Assembly: GCA_031551135.1 (NCBI GenBank)
Contig: JAVBOA010000006.1
Coordinates: 95,336-159,335, forward strand
DNA: 64,000 nucleotides
From: JAITVM01 sp031551135
GTDB taxonomy: Bacteria > Bacillota > Clostridia > Lachnospirales > JAITVM01
Direction: 5' to 3'
This document shows, one piece after another, positions 43,912-53,102 of the stretch. How positions within the stretch are numbered: position 1 is the first letter of the stretch; every line of letters begins with the position of its first letter. The translations under genes and the position numbers were made by a program. Under the pieces are notes generated by a model. The model was not told the DNA's origin. It ran no database searches and saw only the letters and a program-made list of their open reading frames with translations.

Positions 43912-44745
43912 ATGTTCATTGCAATGTTCCTTATTTCCATGAGAATTTTGATTTCCGGAATCTTGATTTTCTTCGGATTCCATGCATCCATCGGCGCTTT
44001 CCGCATTTTCGTGACCGTTCGAATTTTCGCTTTCTGTATTCTTGCCTTCCGAATGATGATTTTCCGCGTGTTTGTTTATCAAAGAATTAATTTGTCCGAT
44101 GCTGTGTCCTCTGCAATTTTCAAAAGTTGCTGTAGAATCATATTTTTGCAACTCTTTAATCGCTAAAAATTTCGCAGGAGAGCAATGCATATCGTGTGAA
44201 GATAATTTTATTTCAGAGCTGACGGAAAATATATTCAATTCTGCATTTTTCCCTAATGAAGAATTTATTGTTTTTTCGAGACCGCCCAAATATATATTTT
44301 CTTTTTCTTTATTGTCGGACTGAACTGTAACAGAAATCAATTGATCTTTCGAAAAAAAACCTTTTTCATTCATAGCGAAAATTAATTTTTTAACAGCTTC
44401 AGAATAATCTGAATTTATTACATCAACTTCGGATAAAAGAAATTCTGCATCATCATTATACGGCTCTGTACCGATAACTCTGTTAAACCGATTTAAAACC
44501 AATTCAAAGGAAGGATTGATATCCATATCCACATAAGCGCTCGGCTCAGAATAAATTTTGTATGAAAAGCCGCCTAAAGCAAAAAATATTATTAGAGAAG
44601 CGCAAACATATGCAATTTTAGGAAAAATAAAAACTTTTTTGTCGGAGTGGCGTTTGATTTCTTTATGCAAAAAATCTTTGGTAGAATTTTTCAGATTATC
44701 TTCGGCATGTACATTGTCAAAAATTCTGTTAATCTTCTTATTCAA
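43909..44745 (-). CDS. RsgI-like anti-sigma factor with His/Glu-rich tail
   Basis: 278-aa single-pass membrane protein. The N-terminal cytoplasmic part (1-40; FDNVHAEDNLKNSTKDFLHKEI) is like Clostridial anti-sigma proteins. One transmembrane helix follows (IAYVCASLIIFFALGGFSYKIY), then an extracytoplasmic RsgI-like domain, about 68-200, with the hallmark YVDMDINPSFELVLNRFNRV. The C-terminal ~55 residues are rich in His, Asn, Glu and Gly (HAENHHSEGKNTESEN; HGNKEHCNEH), which could bind metal ions. It overlaps the preceding ECF sigma gene by eight bases and should sequester that sigma factor. Its stop codon is shared with a MITE edge. Confidence 0.85.
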   Translation of the reverse strand: MNKKINRIFDNVHAEDNLKNSTKDFLHKEIKRHSDKKVFIFPKIAYVCASLIIFFALGGFSYKIYSEPSAYVDMDINPSFELVLNRFNRVIGTEPYNDDAEFLLSEVDVINSDYSEAVKKLIFAMNEKGFFSKDQLISVTVQSDNKEKENIYLGGLEKTINSSLGKNAELNIFSVSSEIKLSSHDMHCSPAKFLAIKELQKYDSTATFENCRGHSIGQINSLINKHAENHHSEGKNTESENSNGHENAESADGCMESEENQDSGNQNSHGNKEHCNEH

Positions 44746-45220
44746 TCATATCGCCTCCCAACTGTGTTTTTAATTGCTCACGTGCACGTTTCAGCCAAGT
44801 GTAAACCGTGTTCTCTTTTTTATTTATAATATTTGCAATTTCTACGGCCGAATAGCCTTCATAATAAAATAAATATATTACGTTTTTGTATTTTTCGGGT
44901 AAATTTAAAATATGCGAAAGAAGCTCCTTATCGTTGTTTTGTATATAAAATAATTCGTGTTGATGATTTTCAATGTTCCCTACTTTTCGGCGAAAAAAAG
45001 ATTTATGCAAATCTTTGCAGGAATTAATTGCAACACGAATAAGCCATGCCTTTTCGTGGTCATCGCTATCGAATGGACGTTCATGGAGGATGTATTTCAA
45101 AAAAACTTCTTGGAATACATCCTCAACATCGGAGTAGTTTTTTAAATGCAAAAAACATATTCGCCTAATTGTATCAGAATACAAATCTACAGCTCTATTG
45201 GCTTCCGCTTCAGTTTTCAT
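44738..45220 (-). CDS. ECF-type RNA polymerase sigma factor
   Basis: 160 aa. Region 2 has SDTIRRICFLHLKNYSDVEDVFQ (core binding and -10 recognition). Region 4 carries the helix-turn-helix GYSAVEIANIINKKENTVYTWLKRAREQL for the -35 box. Between them is the usual short linker. It precedes and overlaps its anti-sigma gene and follows the His/Cys-rich exported protein gene with an 80-bp gap. The ribosome binding site is AGGAAGG. The family is typically released in response to envelope stress; the signal here is unknown. Confidence 0.92.
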   Translation of the reverse strand: MKTEAEANRAVDLYSDTIRRICFLHLKNYSDVEDVFQEVFLKYILHERPFDSDDHEKAWLIRVAINSCKDLHKSFFRRKVGNIENHQHELFYIQNNDKELLSHILNLPEKYKNVIYLFYYEGYSAVEIANIINKKENTVYTWLKRAREQLKTQLGGDMIE

Positions 45221-45300
45221 TAAAAAACCTTCCTAATGATTTTCCTCTAATCCAAGAAAACCATGAGCTTTTTAAAATTTCATCAAACCAAAAATCTATA

Positions 45301-45567
45301 TTAATATTGTGTGTGATAATGTATGCCAAGTTTTGTGCAATTTTGAAGAGCACAATTTTGATGATATGAATGTCCGTCATAAGCTGTATGCCCATTATAA
45401 CAAATTCCATTGTGATAATGTCTTCCTGTTAAGTTGCAGTTCGCTACATTGCATTGATAATATTTTGTGCCTGAATATCTTGCATTTCCGCAGCCATGAG
45501 CAAAAACAGCCGTAGGCGCAAGACAGAATGCCAAGACAAGACCGATTAAAGAAATAGATTTTTTCAT
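45301..45567 (-). CDS. Exported His/Cys-rich small protein
   Basis: About 88 aa. A signal peptide (MKKSISLIGLVLAFCLAPTAVFA) precedes a mature part of about 65 residues with repeated Cys and His: YQCNVANCNLTGRHYHNGIC, then YHQNCALQNCTKLGIHYHTQY. Two similar units each combine CxxxNC with HYH, resembling a small metal-binding or YHYH-type module. The start ATG at 45567 has AGGAGG; a longer frame lacks a signal sequence. It is the first gene of an operon with the ECF sigma and the His-tailed anti-sigma, so it may be the sensor or target of that regulation. Confidence 0.75.
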   Translation of the reverse strand: MKKSISLIGLVLAFCLAPTAVFAHGCGNARYSGTKYYQCNVANCNLTGRHYHNGICYNGHTAYDGHSYHQNCALQNCTKLGIHYHTQY

Positions 45568-45603
45568 ATTGAATCCTCCTAAAAATTTTTTGTTTTCAAT
45601 ATG

Positions 45604-45631
45604 AATACGATTCAGCAAGGCGAATCCTTTC
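45604..45631 (-). promoter_or_regulatory. Possible ECF-type promoter of the exported-protein/sigma operon
   Basis: On the minus strand GAAAGG (45631-45626) and CGTATT (45609-45604) are separated by 16 bp. They resemble the GAAC-like -35 and CGT -10 boxes recognised by ECF factors, about 37 bp before the start codon. The identification is tentative; no second example is available for comparison. Confidence 0.35.
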
Positions 45632-45811
45632 AAAAAAATAAAATTTTTTGCGCGCGATTATTGGCTGAAATTAATTATTTAATTTATTATATACGTTTTA
45701 TTTGATTATTTGGTAATTTCATGATATATTATTTTTATAATTTGCCTATAAATTACATATAATGCATATTTTATATTGATATAAATATGCTCACATATAG
45801 GGGGGATCATT

Positions 45812-46684
45812 ATTATTGAAGTACATAGTTTGTCAAAATTTTTTGGCAAAAAAAGAGCGGTTGAAAATATAACCTTTAATGTTTCCGAAGGTGATTTTTT
45901 TGGATTGGTAGGCTCGGCAGAGTCCGGAAAAACAACGATTGTGCGTACACTTCTATCACTTATTTATCCAACATCCGGCAGCGCAAATATATTTGGCAGA
46001 GACTGTGTAAAATTTGCTCATCTTAATGCGAAGGACATAGGCTATCTTCCAAAAGAAATTTATTATTACAAAAATCTTACAGTTCGGCAAATGCTTGACT
46101 ATTCCGAAAGCTTATATCAAAAAAACTGTATAAAGAGAAGCTCTGAGCTTTGTGAATTATTTTCGCTGGATAAATCCATGCGTCTGAACGATTTATCTGT
46201 TGTTTCGATAAAAAAGTTGAATATAATATCTGCTCTGATGCATAAGCCAAAGCTTTTAGTTTTGGACGAGCCATATTTTAATATGGATTTACATACAAAA
46301 AAAATTTTTACAGATTTGATTATAGAAGAAAATCTTCACGGAATGACAGTTTTATTCGTAACCGATGAATTCGTCGATGCGCAAAAATTATGCAATAAAA
46401 TAGGATTTTTGCATGACGGCCGGTTGGTGCGTATTTTGGAAGGCGAAGAGCTGAAGGACAAAATGCTGAAAAAAATCTGTATAACTACAAACGACAGGAT
46501 TGACAAAGATTTTTTCTATAATATTGAAGAAATTTCGCAGTTTGAGCAGGAAAAAGATACGGTAAAATTCATGTTTCGCGGCAATATGAACCAATTATTG
46601 AAGCGGATTATGCGTATAAACACACATGATATTTTTATAGAAGAACAGTCTATGGATGAGATTTATAAAAATTATTTTGTATGA
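45812..46684 (+). CDS. ABC-2 type transporter ATPase with degenerate signature
   Basis: About 290 aa. Walker A GSAESGKTT and Walker B LLVLDEPYFNMD are present. The signature LSGGQ-equivalent reads LSVVSIKKL, and the H-loop histidine is replaced by Asp (VTDEFVDAQ). Family homology (IEVHSLSKFFGKKRAVENI) begins before the first ATG or TTG, so the likely start is the ATT at 45812, six bases after a GGGGGG site; the TTG at 45830 would leave an unusually long spacing. It is followed by two membrane permease genes in tight succession. The substrate is unknown. Confidence 0.8.
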   Translation: MIEVHSLSKFFGKKRAVENITFNVSEGDFFGLVGSAESGKTTIVRTLLSLIYPTSGSANIFGRDCVKFAHLNAKDIGYLPKEIYYYKNLTVRQMLDYSESLYQKNCIKRSSELCELFSLDKSMRLNDLSVVSIKKLNIISALMHKPKLLVLDEPYFNMDLHTKKIFTDLIIEENLHGMTVLFVTDEFVDAQKLCNKIGFLHDGRLVRILEGEELKDKMLKKICITTNDRIDKDFFYNIEEISQFEQEKDTVKFMFRGNMNQLLKRIMRINTHDIFIEEQSMDEIYKNYFV

Positions 46685-46715
46685 TAAATCCATCTGCTGC
46701 AAAGGAAGTGAATGT

Positions 46716-47510
46716 TTGCAAATTTTTAATTTTGAAAAATTATTTAATAAGAAAAGTATTTTTAGAATTTCTGTGTTATTAGCGTTTTTGATGATAATTA
46801 TGGAGCAGTTTTTTTTCAAATTAATTGAAAAATATTCGCTCGAAACTTTTAAAGTATTTGAAGGTTCGGCGATTGCGGATATTTTTAGCGTAAATCAAAG
46901 ATTTTTTGTGGATCCGCTCGGGATTTACGCATACTTGAACTCTTTTGCCATAATTTTTTTCTCCATACTCGCTATGAATTTGGGTGTAAATGCTTTTTTT
47001 AGAGAAAACCAAAACAATACCATCGATTTTTTATTAACGAAACCTTTTTCCAGAGATCAGATTTTTTTCAGCAAAGTTTTAAATGCAGTATATCATATAG
47101 TTATTTCCAGCATAATATATTTCCTCGGCTCCTTGGTCTCGATTTTAATAGCAACCGGTACTGACTTTTCATTTACAACATTCATCTTGATTTTCATAAC
47201 TTTCCCAATAATAAATATTCTTTTTATTTCAATCGGAGTTTTTTTCGGAGTTTTAATCAACCGCGCGTACGGTTCTATATTATTATCCACAAACACTGTA
47301 CTTTTGTTCTTTTTGTTCGGGATAGTTTATGTAACTACAAAAAACTCTTATGTACGATATTTTGCGCCTTTTCAATATTTTATTGGGAATCATATTTTGG
47401 ATAACGGCTCTTTGGAGGGTAAATTTCTATTAATCACGTTCGCTATTATAATGTTTTTCGTAATTTCAGCGTACATAATTTTTAAAAATAAGCAGTTTAA
47501 GACGGGGTGA
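46716..47510 (+). CDS. ABC-2 type permease subunit
   Basis: 264-aa membrane protein with six predicted helices, for example FRISVLLAFLMIIMEQFF, NSFAIIFFSILAMNLGV, and FILIFITFPIINILFISIGV. It has the ABC-2 layout of a large loop after helix 1 (SLETFKVFEGSAIADIFSVN) and a short cytoplasmic FLLTKPFSRDQIFFSK element that contacts the ATPase. The start is the TTG at 46716, seven bases after AAAGGAAG; the ATG at 46656 lies inside the ATPase gene. It lies 31 bp after the ATPase and overlaps the next gene by four bases. Confidence 0.78.
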   Translation: MQIFNFEKLFNKKSIFRISVLLAFLMIIMEQFFFKLIEKYSLETFKVFEGSAIADIFSVNQRFFVDPLGIYAYLNSFAIIFFSILAMNLGVNAFFRENQNNTIDFLLTKPFSRDQIFFSKVLNAVYHIVISSIIYFLGSLVSILIATGTDFSFTTFILIFITFPIINILFISIGVFFGVLINRAYGSILLSTNTVLLFFLFGIVYVTTKNSYVRYFAPFQYFIGNHILDNGSLEGKFLLITFAIIMFFVISAYIIFKNKQFKTG

Positions 47511-48310
47511 TTTACATAAAAACCATTATTTTAAACGAAACCAAGATTAATTTTAAGCTATTGATCATTAGCATAACATTTATTTTTTTAGCCTCTGCTT
47601 ACAGTCTTTTCGAATATTATTCGTTGGCTCACGGAAGCAAATTTATTTTAGAAACAATAAATTCTTGGCCGAAAATTATACAAATTATTTTTGGAGTCAC
47701 AGAAATTTCAATCGCTGATTTTTTTATTTATTATAAATCAGTATATTTCAGATATTGTATTATAACTTTTATTTTCGCATGTATTTTAGGTTCTATTGTT
47801 TTATCTAAAGAATCTGAATTCAAAACCTCTGAATTTTTGTTTACGAAAGCCGTAACCAGAGAGCAAATTGTATATGGAAAAATCCTTTCTTCAATTTTGT
47901 TTTTTGTTATTTTGGATATAATAATTCTCCTTTTTTTAATGTCATTTGCGATATTCGGTGTTTTGAATATTGATATTTTTATATCTATATTTATGACAAT
48001 AATCGCAATGTTTTTTGGGCAAATGCTTTTTCTGGCGCTGAGTTTTTTTATTTCGGTTATATGTAATGATACATCATCGGCGCTAAATTATAGTCTGTCG
48101 TTTTTAGTTATCGCTTTTACACTTTATGTTTTTATTGAATATACCTCCGGTTTCGATTATTTGAAATATTTTACACCGTTTAAGTTCTTTAGTTTTAATT
48201 CTATAATCAATCGTGAATTCGATGTATTTTGCTTGTTGATAACTTTTATTATTGTATTTTTCAGTTACAGGCAAACTGTAAAAAGCATTACTAGCAGAGA
48301 TTTTGAATAA
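47507..48310 (+). CDS. ABC-2 type permease subunit
   Basis: About 267 aa, a second permease similar in plan to the preceding one: FLFTKAVTREQIVYGKIL corresponds to FLLTKPFSRDQIFFSKVL there. Six hydrophobic stretches. The start is GTG at 47507, overlapping the previous stop in GTGA, which is typical of coupled genes; a rarer ATA at 47516 is an alternative that would fit the GGGGTGA sequence as ribosome binding site. The two permeases probably form a heterodimer with the degenerate ATPase. Confidence 0.75.
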   Translation: MIYIKTIILNETKINFKLLIISITFIFLASAYSLFEYYSLAHGSKFILETINSWPKIIQIIFGVTEISIADFFIYYKSVYFRYCIITFIFACILGSIVLSKESEFKTSEFLFTKAVTREQIVYGKILSSILFFVILDIIILLFLMSFAIFGVLNIDIFISIFMTIIAMFFGQMLFLALSFFISVICNDTSSALNYSLSFLVIAFTLYVFIEYTSGFDYLKYFTPFKFFSFNSIINREFDVFCLLITFIIVFFSYRQTVKSITSRDFE

Positions 48311-48317
48311 ACGAACA

Positions 48318-48349
48318 AGGGCCTGCATCAGCGCAAGCCCTATTTTTTT
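48318..48349 (+). terminator. Rho-independent terminator
   Basis: An imperfect stem GGGCCTGC / GCGCAAGCCC is followed by TATTTTTTTA. It lies at the end of both the plus-strand transporter operon and the convergent minus-strand exporter operon. Confidence 0.6.
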
Positions 48350-49979
48350 ATTCTGCTCCCTTTGCTTTTTTCCCTTCGTCAAGGTCTTTCTCGTTTGCGT
48401 CTTTAACGACGATATCGTTTTCGGAAAGTCCGGTATCGATAACAAAATCCGTTCTGAGTTCCCTGCCCTTTTCTACAGGTGTAAGCTTTAATTTATCGTC
48501 TTTTATAACCCAAACCATATCTTTATCATCAACTTTAAATAAAGCCGTCTTTGGAACGGTGATTGCGTCGGGTGCTTTATAATATACAAATTTTACATCA
48601 ACATCGTAGCCACCCTTGAAAATCTCCGGATTATCAGGTTTTACCGTGATTTTAACACGTTTTTCCTCTATACCAAGGCTGGAAATTTTGGTAGTGGCTT
48701 TATCATCGATTTTTGTTACTTTTCCTTTATAATATTTATCTTCGTCGCGGCGCTTTAAAATCAGTTCAACTTCTTGTCCGATTTTTATTTCATCGATATT
48801 GTTTGTGGTAATATATACTTCTATTTCATCTTTTCGAGTTTCCAGGACTTTGGCCAAAGGAGCTTGCGGCGAAACAAAATTCCAATTCTCTATAAAAAGC
48901 TTGTCAATTACACCGCTGGACGGAGAAGTTATCGTATAGTCCTCGATTTTATCTTTCAAGGAGTCAATATTTACTTGGCAGCTTCCGATTAAAGCAGAAT
49001 AATAATCCGTCATTGAGGCATTGTAAGTCTTAGAAATCTGCGAATCGATTCCGCTTATCTGAACCTGAAGCTGTTCTTTCAATGAGGCATAGTAATCTTC
49101 CGAGCTTGTCGGGTCGCTTGTCTCAATAACAGATAATTGTTTATTTCCCTGTTCAATCATATATTTAGAATCTTCCACTTGTTTTTCGAAATCCGTGATG
49201 GCTTTTTGAGAATCAGAAAGCGCTTTTTCTGCGTCCTCAACAGATTTTTTTGCCGCATCTAAAGCTTTGCGGTAATTATCTATTGTACGTTCTGCGTTGT
49301 CATATTCAAATTGCGAAATAACACCGTTTTCGAATAGAACTTTCGACTTTTCAAAATCTTCTTCGGCGTTCACCAAATCTTTTTCGGCGTATTCTACATT
49401 ATTTTTCGCAAATGTCAAGTTCTCTTCTGCGTATTTTATATTGTCATATGAATTAGTAAGCTTTTCTTGCGCATACGATAAATTTTCCGAATACTGGCTG
49501 TTTATAACTCTTTGCAAACCCGCTTGATCGGTTTTTGTGGAATCCGTAGAAGATTTTCGTGCGTCGATTCCTTTCAATTGAGCTTGCAAATCAGATTTAC
49601 TGGTCTTCAAAGAATCTTTTTCTTTTGTTTCCTGCAAAGAAAGATTAGATATTTGAGCTTCGTAGGATTTTATTGTGGCATCCAGCTCATCTATTTTGAA
49701 ACTCAATTCGGAGGTATCCAAAACACAAATTACTCCGCCCTCTTCCACATAATCATTTTCTTTTACATAAAGCTCTTGAATTTTTCCCGTCATCATTGTA
49801 TAAATATCAACTTCATCCGACGAAACCGCTTCACCTTTTTCAATAAAATACATTTCGGCTTCGGATTTTTCGGCAGTAACGGTTTCAACAGCCAGCGGCT
49901 TAGAGCTATAATAATAAATTGCGGCCACAGAAGCAACAACCGCCACAATAAGCAATATAATTTTCACAATATTTTTCAT
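48348..49979 (-). CDS. HlyD/MacA-family efflux adaptor
   Basis: Membrane-anchored adaptor, 543 aa. N-terminal helix (IVKIILLIVAVVASVAAIYYYS), a split biotinyl-lipoyl domain (MYFIEKGEAVSSDEVDIYTM ... VEEGGVICVLDT; later SSGVIDKLFIENW), a long coiled-coil hairpin of about 220 residues (roughly 90-320) and C-terminal beta-barrel and MPR domains. Such adaptors link FtsX-type ABC exporters to the outside. The start codon directly abuts the permease stop (TAGATG), with the ribosome binding site AAAGGAGAG inside that gene. Third gene of the operon. It is unusually long for a Gram-positive MacA homologue. Confidence 0.87.
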   Translation of the reverse strand: MKNIVKIILLIVAVVASVAAIYYYSSKPLAVETVTAEKSEAEMYFIEKGEAVSSDEVDIYTMMTGKIQELYVKENDYVEEGGVICVLDTSELSFKIDELDATIKSYEAQISNLSLQETKEKDSLKTSKSDLQAQLKGIDARKSSTDSTKTDQAGLQRVINSQYSENLSYAQEKLTNSYDNIKYAEENLTFAKNNVEYAEKDLVNAEEDFEKSKVLFENGVISQFEYDNAERTIDNYRKALDAAKKSVEDAEKALSDSQKAITDFEKQVEDSKYMIEQGNKQLSVIETSDPTSSEDYYASLKEQLQVQISGIDSQISKTYNASMTDYYSALIGSCQVNIDSLKDKIEDYTITSPSSGVIDKLFIENWNFVSPQAPLAKVLETRKDEIEVYITTNNIDEIKIGQEVELILKRRDEDKYYKGKVTKIDDKATTKISSLGIEEKRVKITVKPDNPEIFKGGYDVDVKFVYYKAPDAITVPKTALFKVDDKDMVWVIKDDKLKLTPVEKGRELRTDFVIDTGLSENDIVVKDANEKDLDEGKKAKGAE

Positions 49980-52331
49980 CTATTCTCTCTCCTTTAGAAC
50001 TTCCACCATGTCAAAATGAGCAATATTTTTTGCTGCGGCGTAATTCGAAATAAAAACAGCGGCGACGCAGCCAATCAAGGCATAAAGATACGCTACGGGC
50101 GGAGTATAAATTGGGATAGAAAACATTTCCACGTCGATAGCATTCGAAAGCTGTTGTTTTAAAAAATTGTTAAAAGGAAATCCCAAAATAATTCCCGCTG
50201 TTGTCAAAATCCAATATTCAAATGACATAATTTCGGAAACTTCATATAATTGCAAACCAAGCACCCTGAGCGTAGCAAATTCTCTTTCACGCTCGGAAAG
50301 CGAAATAACCGTTGTATTATAAATAATTGCGAACGCTACGGCAACAGCCATTACGTCCATTATATAAATCAAAACCTGATAAGAATTGAGCATACCCAAA
50401 TACGATTCCAAGGTTTTTGAAGAATTTTCTATTGCGGCGATATTTTTTCCGTCAATGATTTTGTTTCGGACAAAGCCGATATCATCCGAACGAAAAATAA
50501 CCGAAGTCGCACGTTTTTCTGTTTCAAAAAAATCCGCCATCGCGCCGGCTTCCATATAACATCCGCTGCCTAAATTTTGATTTACGACATCCCAAACTAA
50601 AATTTCTTGGTCATCACTGCTGAATTGTGAGGAAACATATAAAACATCCCCTCTTTTCACTTTCAAAGAATCCGCCATGGTACTGCTTAAAATAATCCCG
50701 TTTTTTGGCGGTCTGAGGGTAGAATTCAGCTCATTATCATAAATTTTATAAAGTACTGAATTTTGATTGATTCCGATTATATTTACGCCTGAATTTATAT
50801 GTCTGTTTTTCAAAACAACAGGAACCTCAAAAAGCGCTTCGGCATAATTTATATGGTCAATATTTAATATATCACTCAAAGCTTTGTCGTATTCAACCGG
50901 AACTTTGTAAGTCACCTTTACATCATAAACCTGAATTTTTTGAAACTGGTCGAGCAGCATTTGGTCAATCATCGAATTATACGAGCCCATAAAAGCCATT
51001 ATCGAAAAAGAAAACATAATTCCGATAACGATAAAAAAAGAACGAAATTTACTGCGCTGTATCGAACGGATTGCCATTGCGCCGCGTGATGTCAATAAAT
51101 ATTTTAAAAACGGAAACATCAATAAAATATCATTTCTTATAAGTTTCGAAGCTTTTGAACGCATTGAATCGGCAGGAGTTAATTTTAAAACCGCGCGTGC
51201 ACCCATAAATGCGCCAATCATTCCGGCCACTACAGAAACTACAAGACCTGTAATTATATAAAAAGGAGTTACGATTCTTTCCAAAATCGGAATTTTATAA
51301 TTCATAGAATATAGAACAATATAAGATGCGGACGCGAAATATCCTACTATTATTCCCAATACGCCGCCCAAAAAACCTGTAACTATTCCGTAAAAGAGAT
51401 AATGCGTCATTATTTTAAAATTAGAATATCCAAAGGCTTTCAGCGTTCCGATTTGGGTGCGGTCCTGCTCAATTACACGCTTCAGCATCATATACAAAAT
51501 AGCCATTGACATCATAATAAAAACCGAAGGAATCGCCGTAACCAGAGATTTATTGGATTCAATCTCCGCATCCAGCATGGCATAAGAAATATGGTCTTCT
51601 TTATCGTAAAGCGATATCAAACCATATCTTTCCAAAGCATCTTCCAATTCAATTTTTATATCGTCAAAAACGACATTGTTCTCTAAAATAAAACAGAGGT
51701 CATTATACAAACCTTGCTTCCCTAAAGCCGAACCCAAAAGCTCATCTTTTACAAATGCAAAACTGAAATTCGCGGCATCCGGCAAAACAGTCGTCTGGTC
51801 TTTTATCGCATAAATATATTCAGGACTCTGGACAGCCGCACAAATATTAAGTTTGTACTCTTTTCCTTCGATATTCAGCCCGATATTATCGCCGATTTTT
51901 AAATTATGCGCATTTAAAAAATCTTCCGAAATCATAATATCATTTGTATCTTTTAAATCTTGACCTTTTATCAAATAATAATTATTTATTTCAGCCTCTC
52001 GGTCTTTTGCCGTCGAAACTCTCAAAGTAACAATTTCGTCTTTATCCTCAAACAAAACCCGGCTGTCGTACGTCAGCCTGCCCGACGCTTTTTCAACGCC
52101 TTCTACTTTTGTCAAAAGCTCTACTTCTGTATTTGCGATAGCGCCGACTCTTGCAAAAGCATCCGGGAAAAATTGCTCTTTATAATAAATATCTTTGGAA
52201 CGCTCCAAAGAAAAAGATGATATTCCAAGAGAAACATAGACGAAAATACCTACGCCAATCAGAATTATGCACGCAATATAAGCTTTTTTATTGTCAAGCA
52301 TAGAACGAATAGCTTTTTTAAAAAAAATCAC
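49980..52331 (-). CDS. FtsX/MacB-family ABC transporter permease
   Basis: 783 aa permease of the two-FtsX-domain type: an N-terminal helix and large extracytoplasmic domain, three helices (SVFIMMSMAILYMMLKRVI; YGIVTGFLGGVLGIIVGYFA; YIITGLVVSVVAGMIGAFMG), a fourth plus a second extracytoplasmic domain, then three C-terminal helices ending in DMVEVLKE. GTG at 52331 was chosen; it overlaps the ATPase stop in GTGA, with GAGG seven bases upstream. It works with the ATPase and adaptor to export a peptide, lipid or drug, unspecified. Confidence 0.87.
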   Translation of the reverse strand: MIFFKKAIRSMLDNKKAYIACIILIGVGIFVYVSLGISSFSLERSKDIYYKEQFFPDAFARVGAIANTEVELLTKVEGVEKASGRLTYDSRVLFEDKDEIVTLRVSTAKDREAEINNYYLIKGQDLKDTNDIMISEDFLNAHNLKIGDNIGLNIEGKEYKLNICAAVQSPEYIYAIKDQTTVLPDAANFSFAFVKDELLGSALGKQGLYNDLCFILENNVVFDDIKIELEDALERYGLISLYDKEDHISYAMLDAEIESNKSLVTAIPSVFIMMSMAILYMMLKRVIEQDRTQIGTLKAFGYSNFKIMTHYLFYGIVTGFLGGVLGIIVGYFASASYIVLYSMNYKIPILERIVTPFYIITGLVVSVVAGMIGAFMGARAVLKLTPADSMRSKASKLIRNDILLMFPFLKYLLTSRGAMAIRSIQRSKFRSFFIVIGIMFSFSIMAFMGSYNSMIDQMLLDQFQKIQVYDVKVTYKVPVEYDKALSDILNIDHINYAEALFEVPVVLKNRHINSGVNIIGINQNSVLYKIYDNELNSTLRPPKNGIILSSTMADSLKVKRGDVLYVSSQFSSDDQEILVWDVVNQNLGSGCYMEAGAMADFFETEKRATSVIFRSDDIGFVRNKIIDGKNIAAIENSSKTLESYLGMLNSYQVLIYIMDVMAVAVAFAIIYNTTVISLSEREREFATLRVLGLQLYEVSEIMSFEYWILTTAGIILGFPFNNFLKQQLSNAIDVEMFSIPIYTPPVAYLYALIGCVAAVFISNYAAAKNIAHFDMVEVLKERE

Positions 52332-53032
52332 CAAACCACCTCTTCCGGCGGAATCGGTTTTTGGTTTACTGTAATTTTATCAATAAGACCGTCTTTAACA
52401 TGAAAAATCCTATTTCCCATTTGTCCTATACCGGAATTATGAGTAATTATAACGACTGTCTTTTTATATTCTTCATTAAAATCTTTTAATAAATGTAGAA
52501 CTTGTATACCCGTTTTGAAATCCAAAGCGCCCGTCGGTTCGTCACACAAAAGAATATCCGGATTTTTCGCAAGCGCACGCGCCATAGCGATACGCTGTTG
52601 CTGCCCGCCGGACATTTGTGACGGAAAATGATCCGCTCTGTCAAATAATTCAATTTTTTTCAATAAATCATTCGGAGAAATCGGATTTTTAGAAAGCTCC
52701 GAAGCCAGCATAATATTTTCCCGTGCAGTCAAATTCGGTATTAAATTATAAAATTGAAAAACAAAACCAATCGCTTCTCTTCTGTATTTTGTAAGTTCAC
52801 GCTCAGTCATTTTTCCGATATTTTTATTTTTATAAATAACCTCACCATGTGTAGGCGTATCGATTCCGCCGATAATATTAAGCATTGTCGATTTGCCGGA
52901 GCCGCTGGGCCCCAATACAACAACAAACTCGCCTTCATACAGCTCGAAAGAAACTCCATTTAAAGCCGTAACATTTATTTCTCCCATTTTGTATTCTTTT
53001 GTAATCTCTTTTGCTTCAAGTATTTTTTGCAT
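52328..53032 (-). CDS. ABC exporter ATPase, MacB/LolD type
   Basis: About 234 aa. Walker A GPSGSGKST, Q-loop FVFQFYNLIPNLTARENIML, signature MSGGQQQRIAMARALA, Walker B ILLCDEPTGALD and H-loop ITHNSGI. The start is the ATG at 53032 with GAGGTGTGAG upstream. First gene of the ATPase-permease-adaptor operon. Just upstream lies a perfect 7-2-7 inverted repeat typical of TetR-family operators, so drug- or stress-inducible control is likely although no repressor gene lies nearby. Confidence 0.92.
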   Translation of the reverse strand: MQKILEAKEITKEYKMGEINVTALNGVSFELYEGEFVVVLGPSGSGKSTMLNIIGGIDTPTHGEVIYKNKNIGKMTERELTKYRREAIGFVFQFYNLIPNLTARENIMLASELSKNPISPNDLLKKIELFDRADHFPSQMSGGQQQRIAMARALAKNPDILLCDEPTGALDFKTGIQVLHLLKDFNEEYKKTVVIITHNSGIGQMGNRIFHVKDGLIDKITVNQKPIPPEEVVW

Positions 53033-53102
53033 CTCACACCTCAAGAACTATCAAGAACAGTATAAAATCAATTGAAGAACATAATAATATGCCCGGTTAA
53101 TT

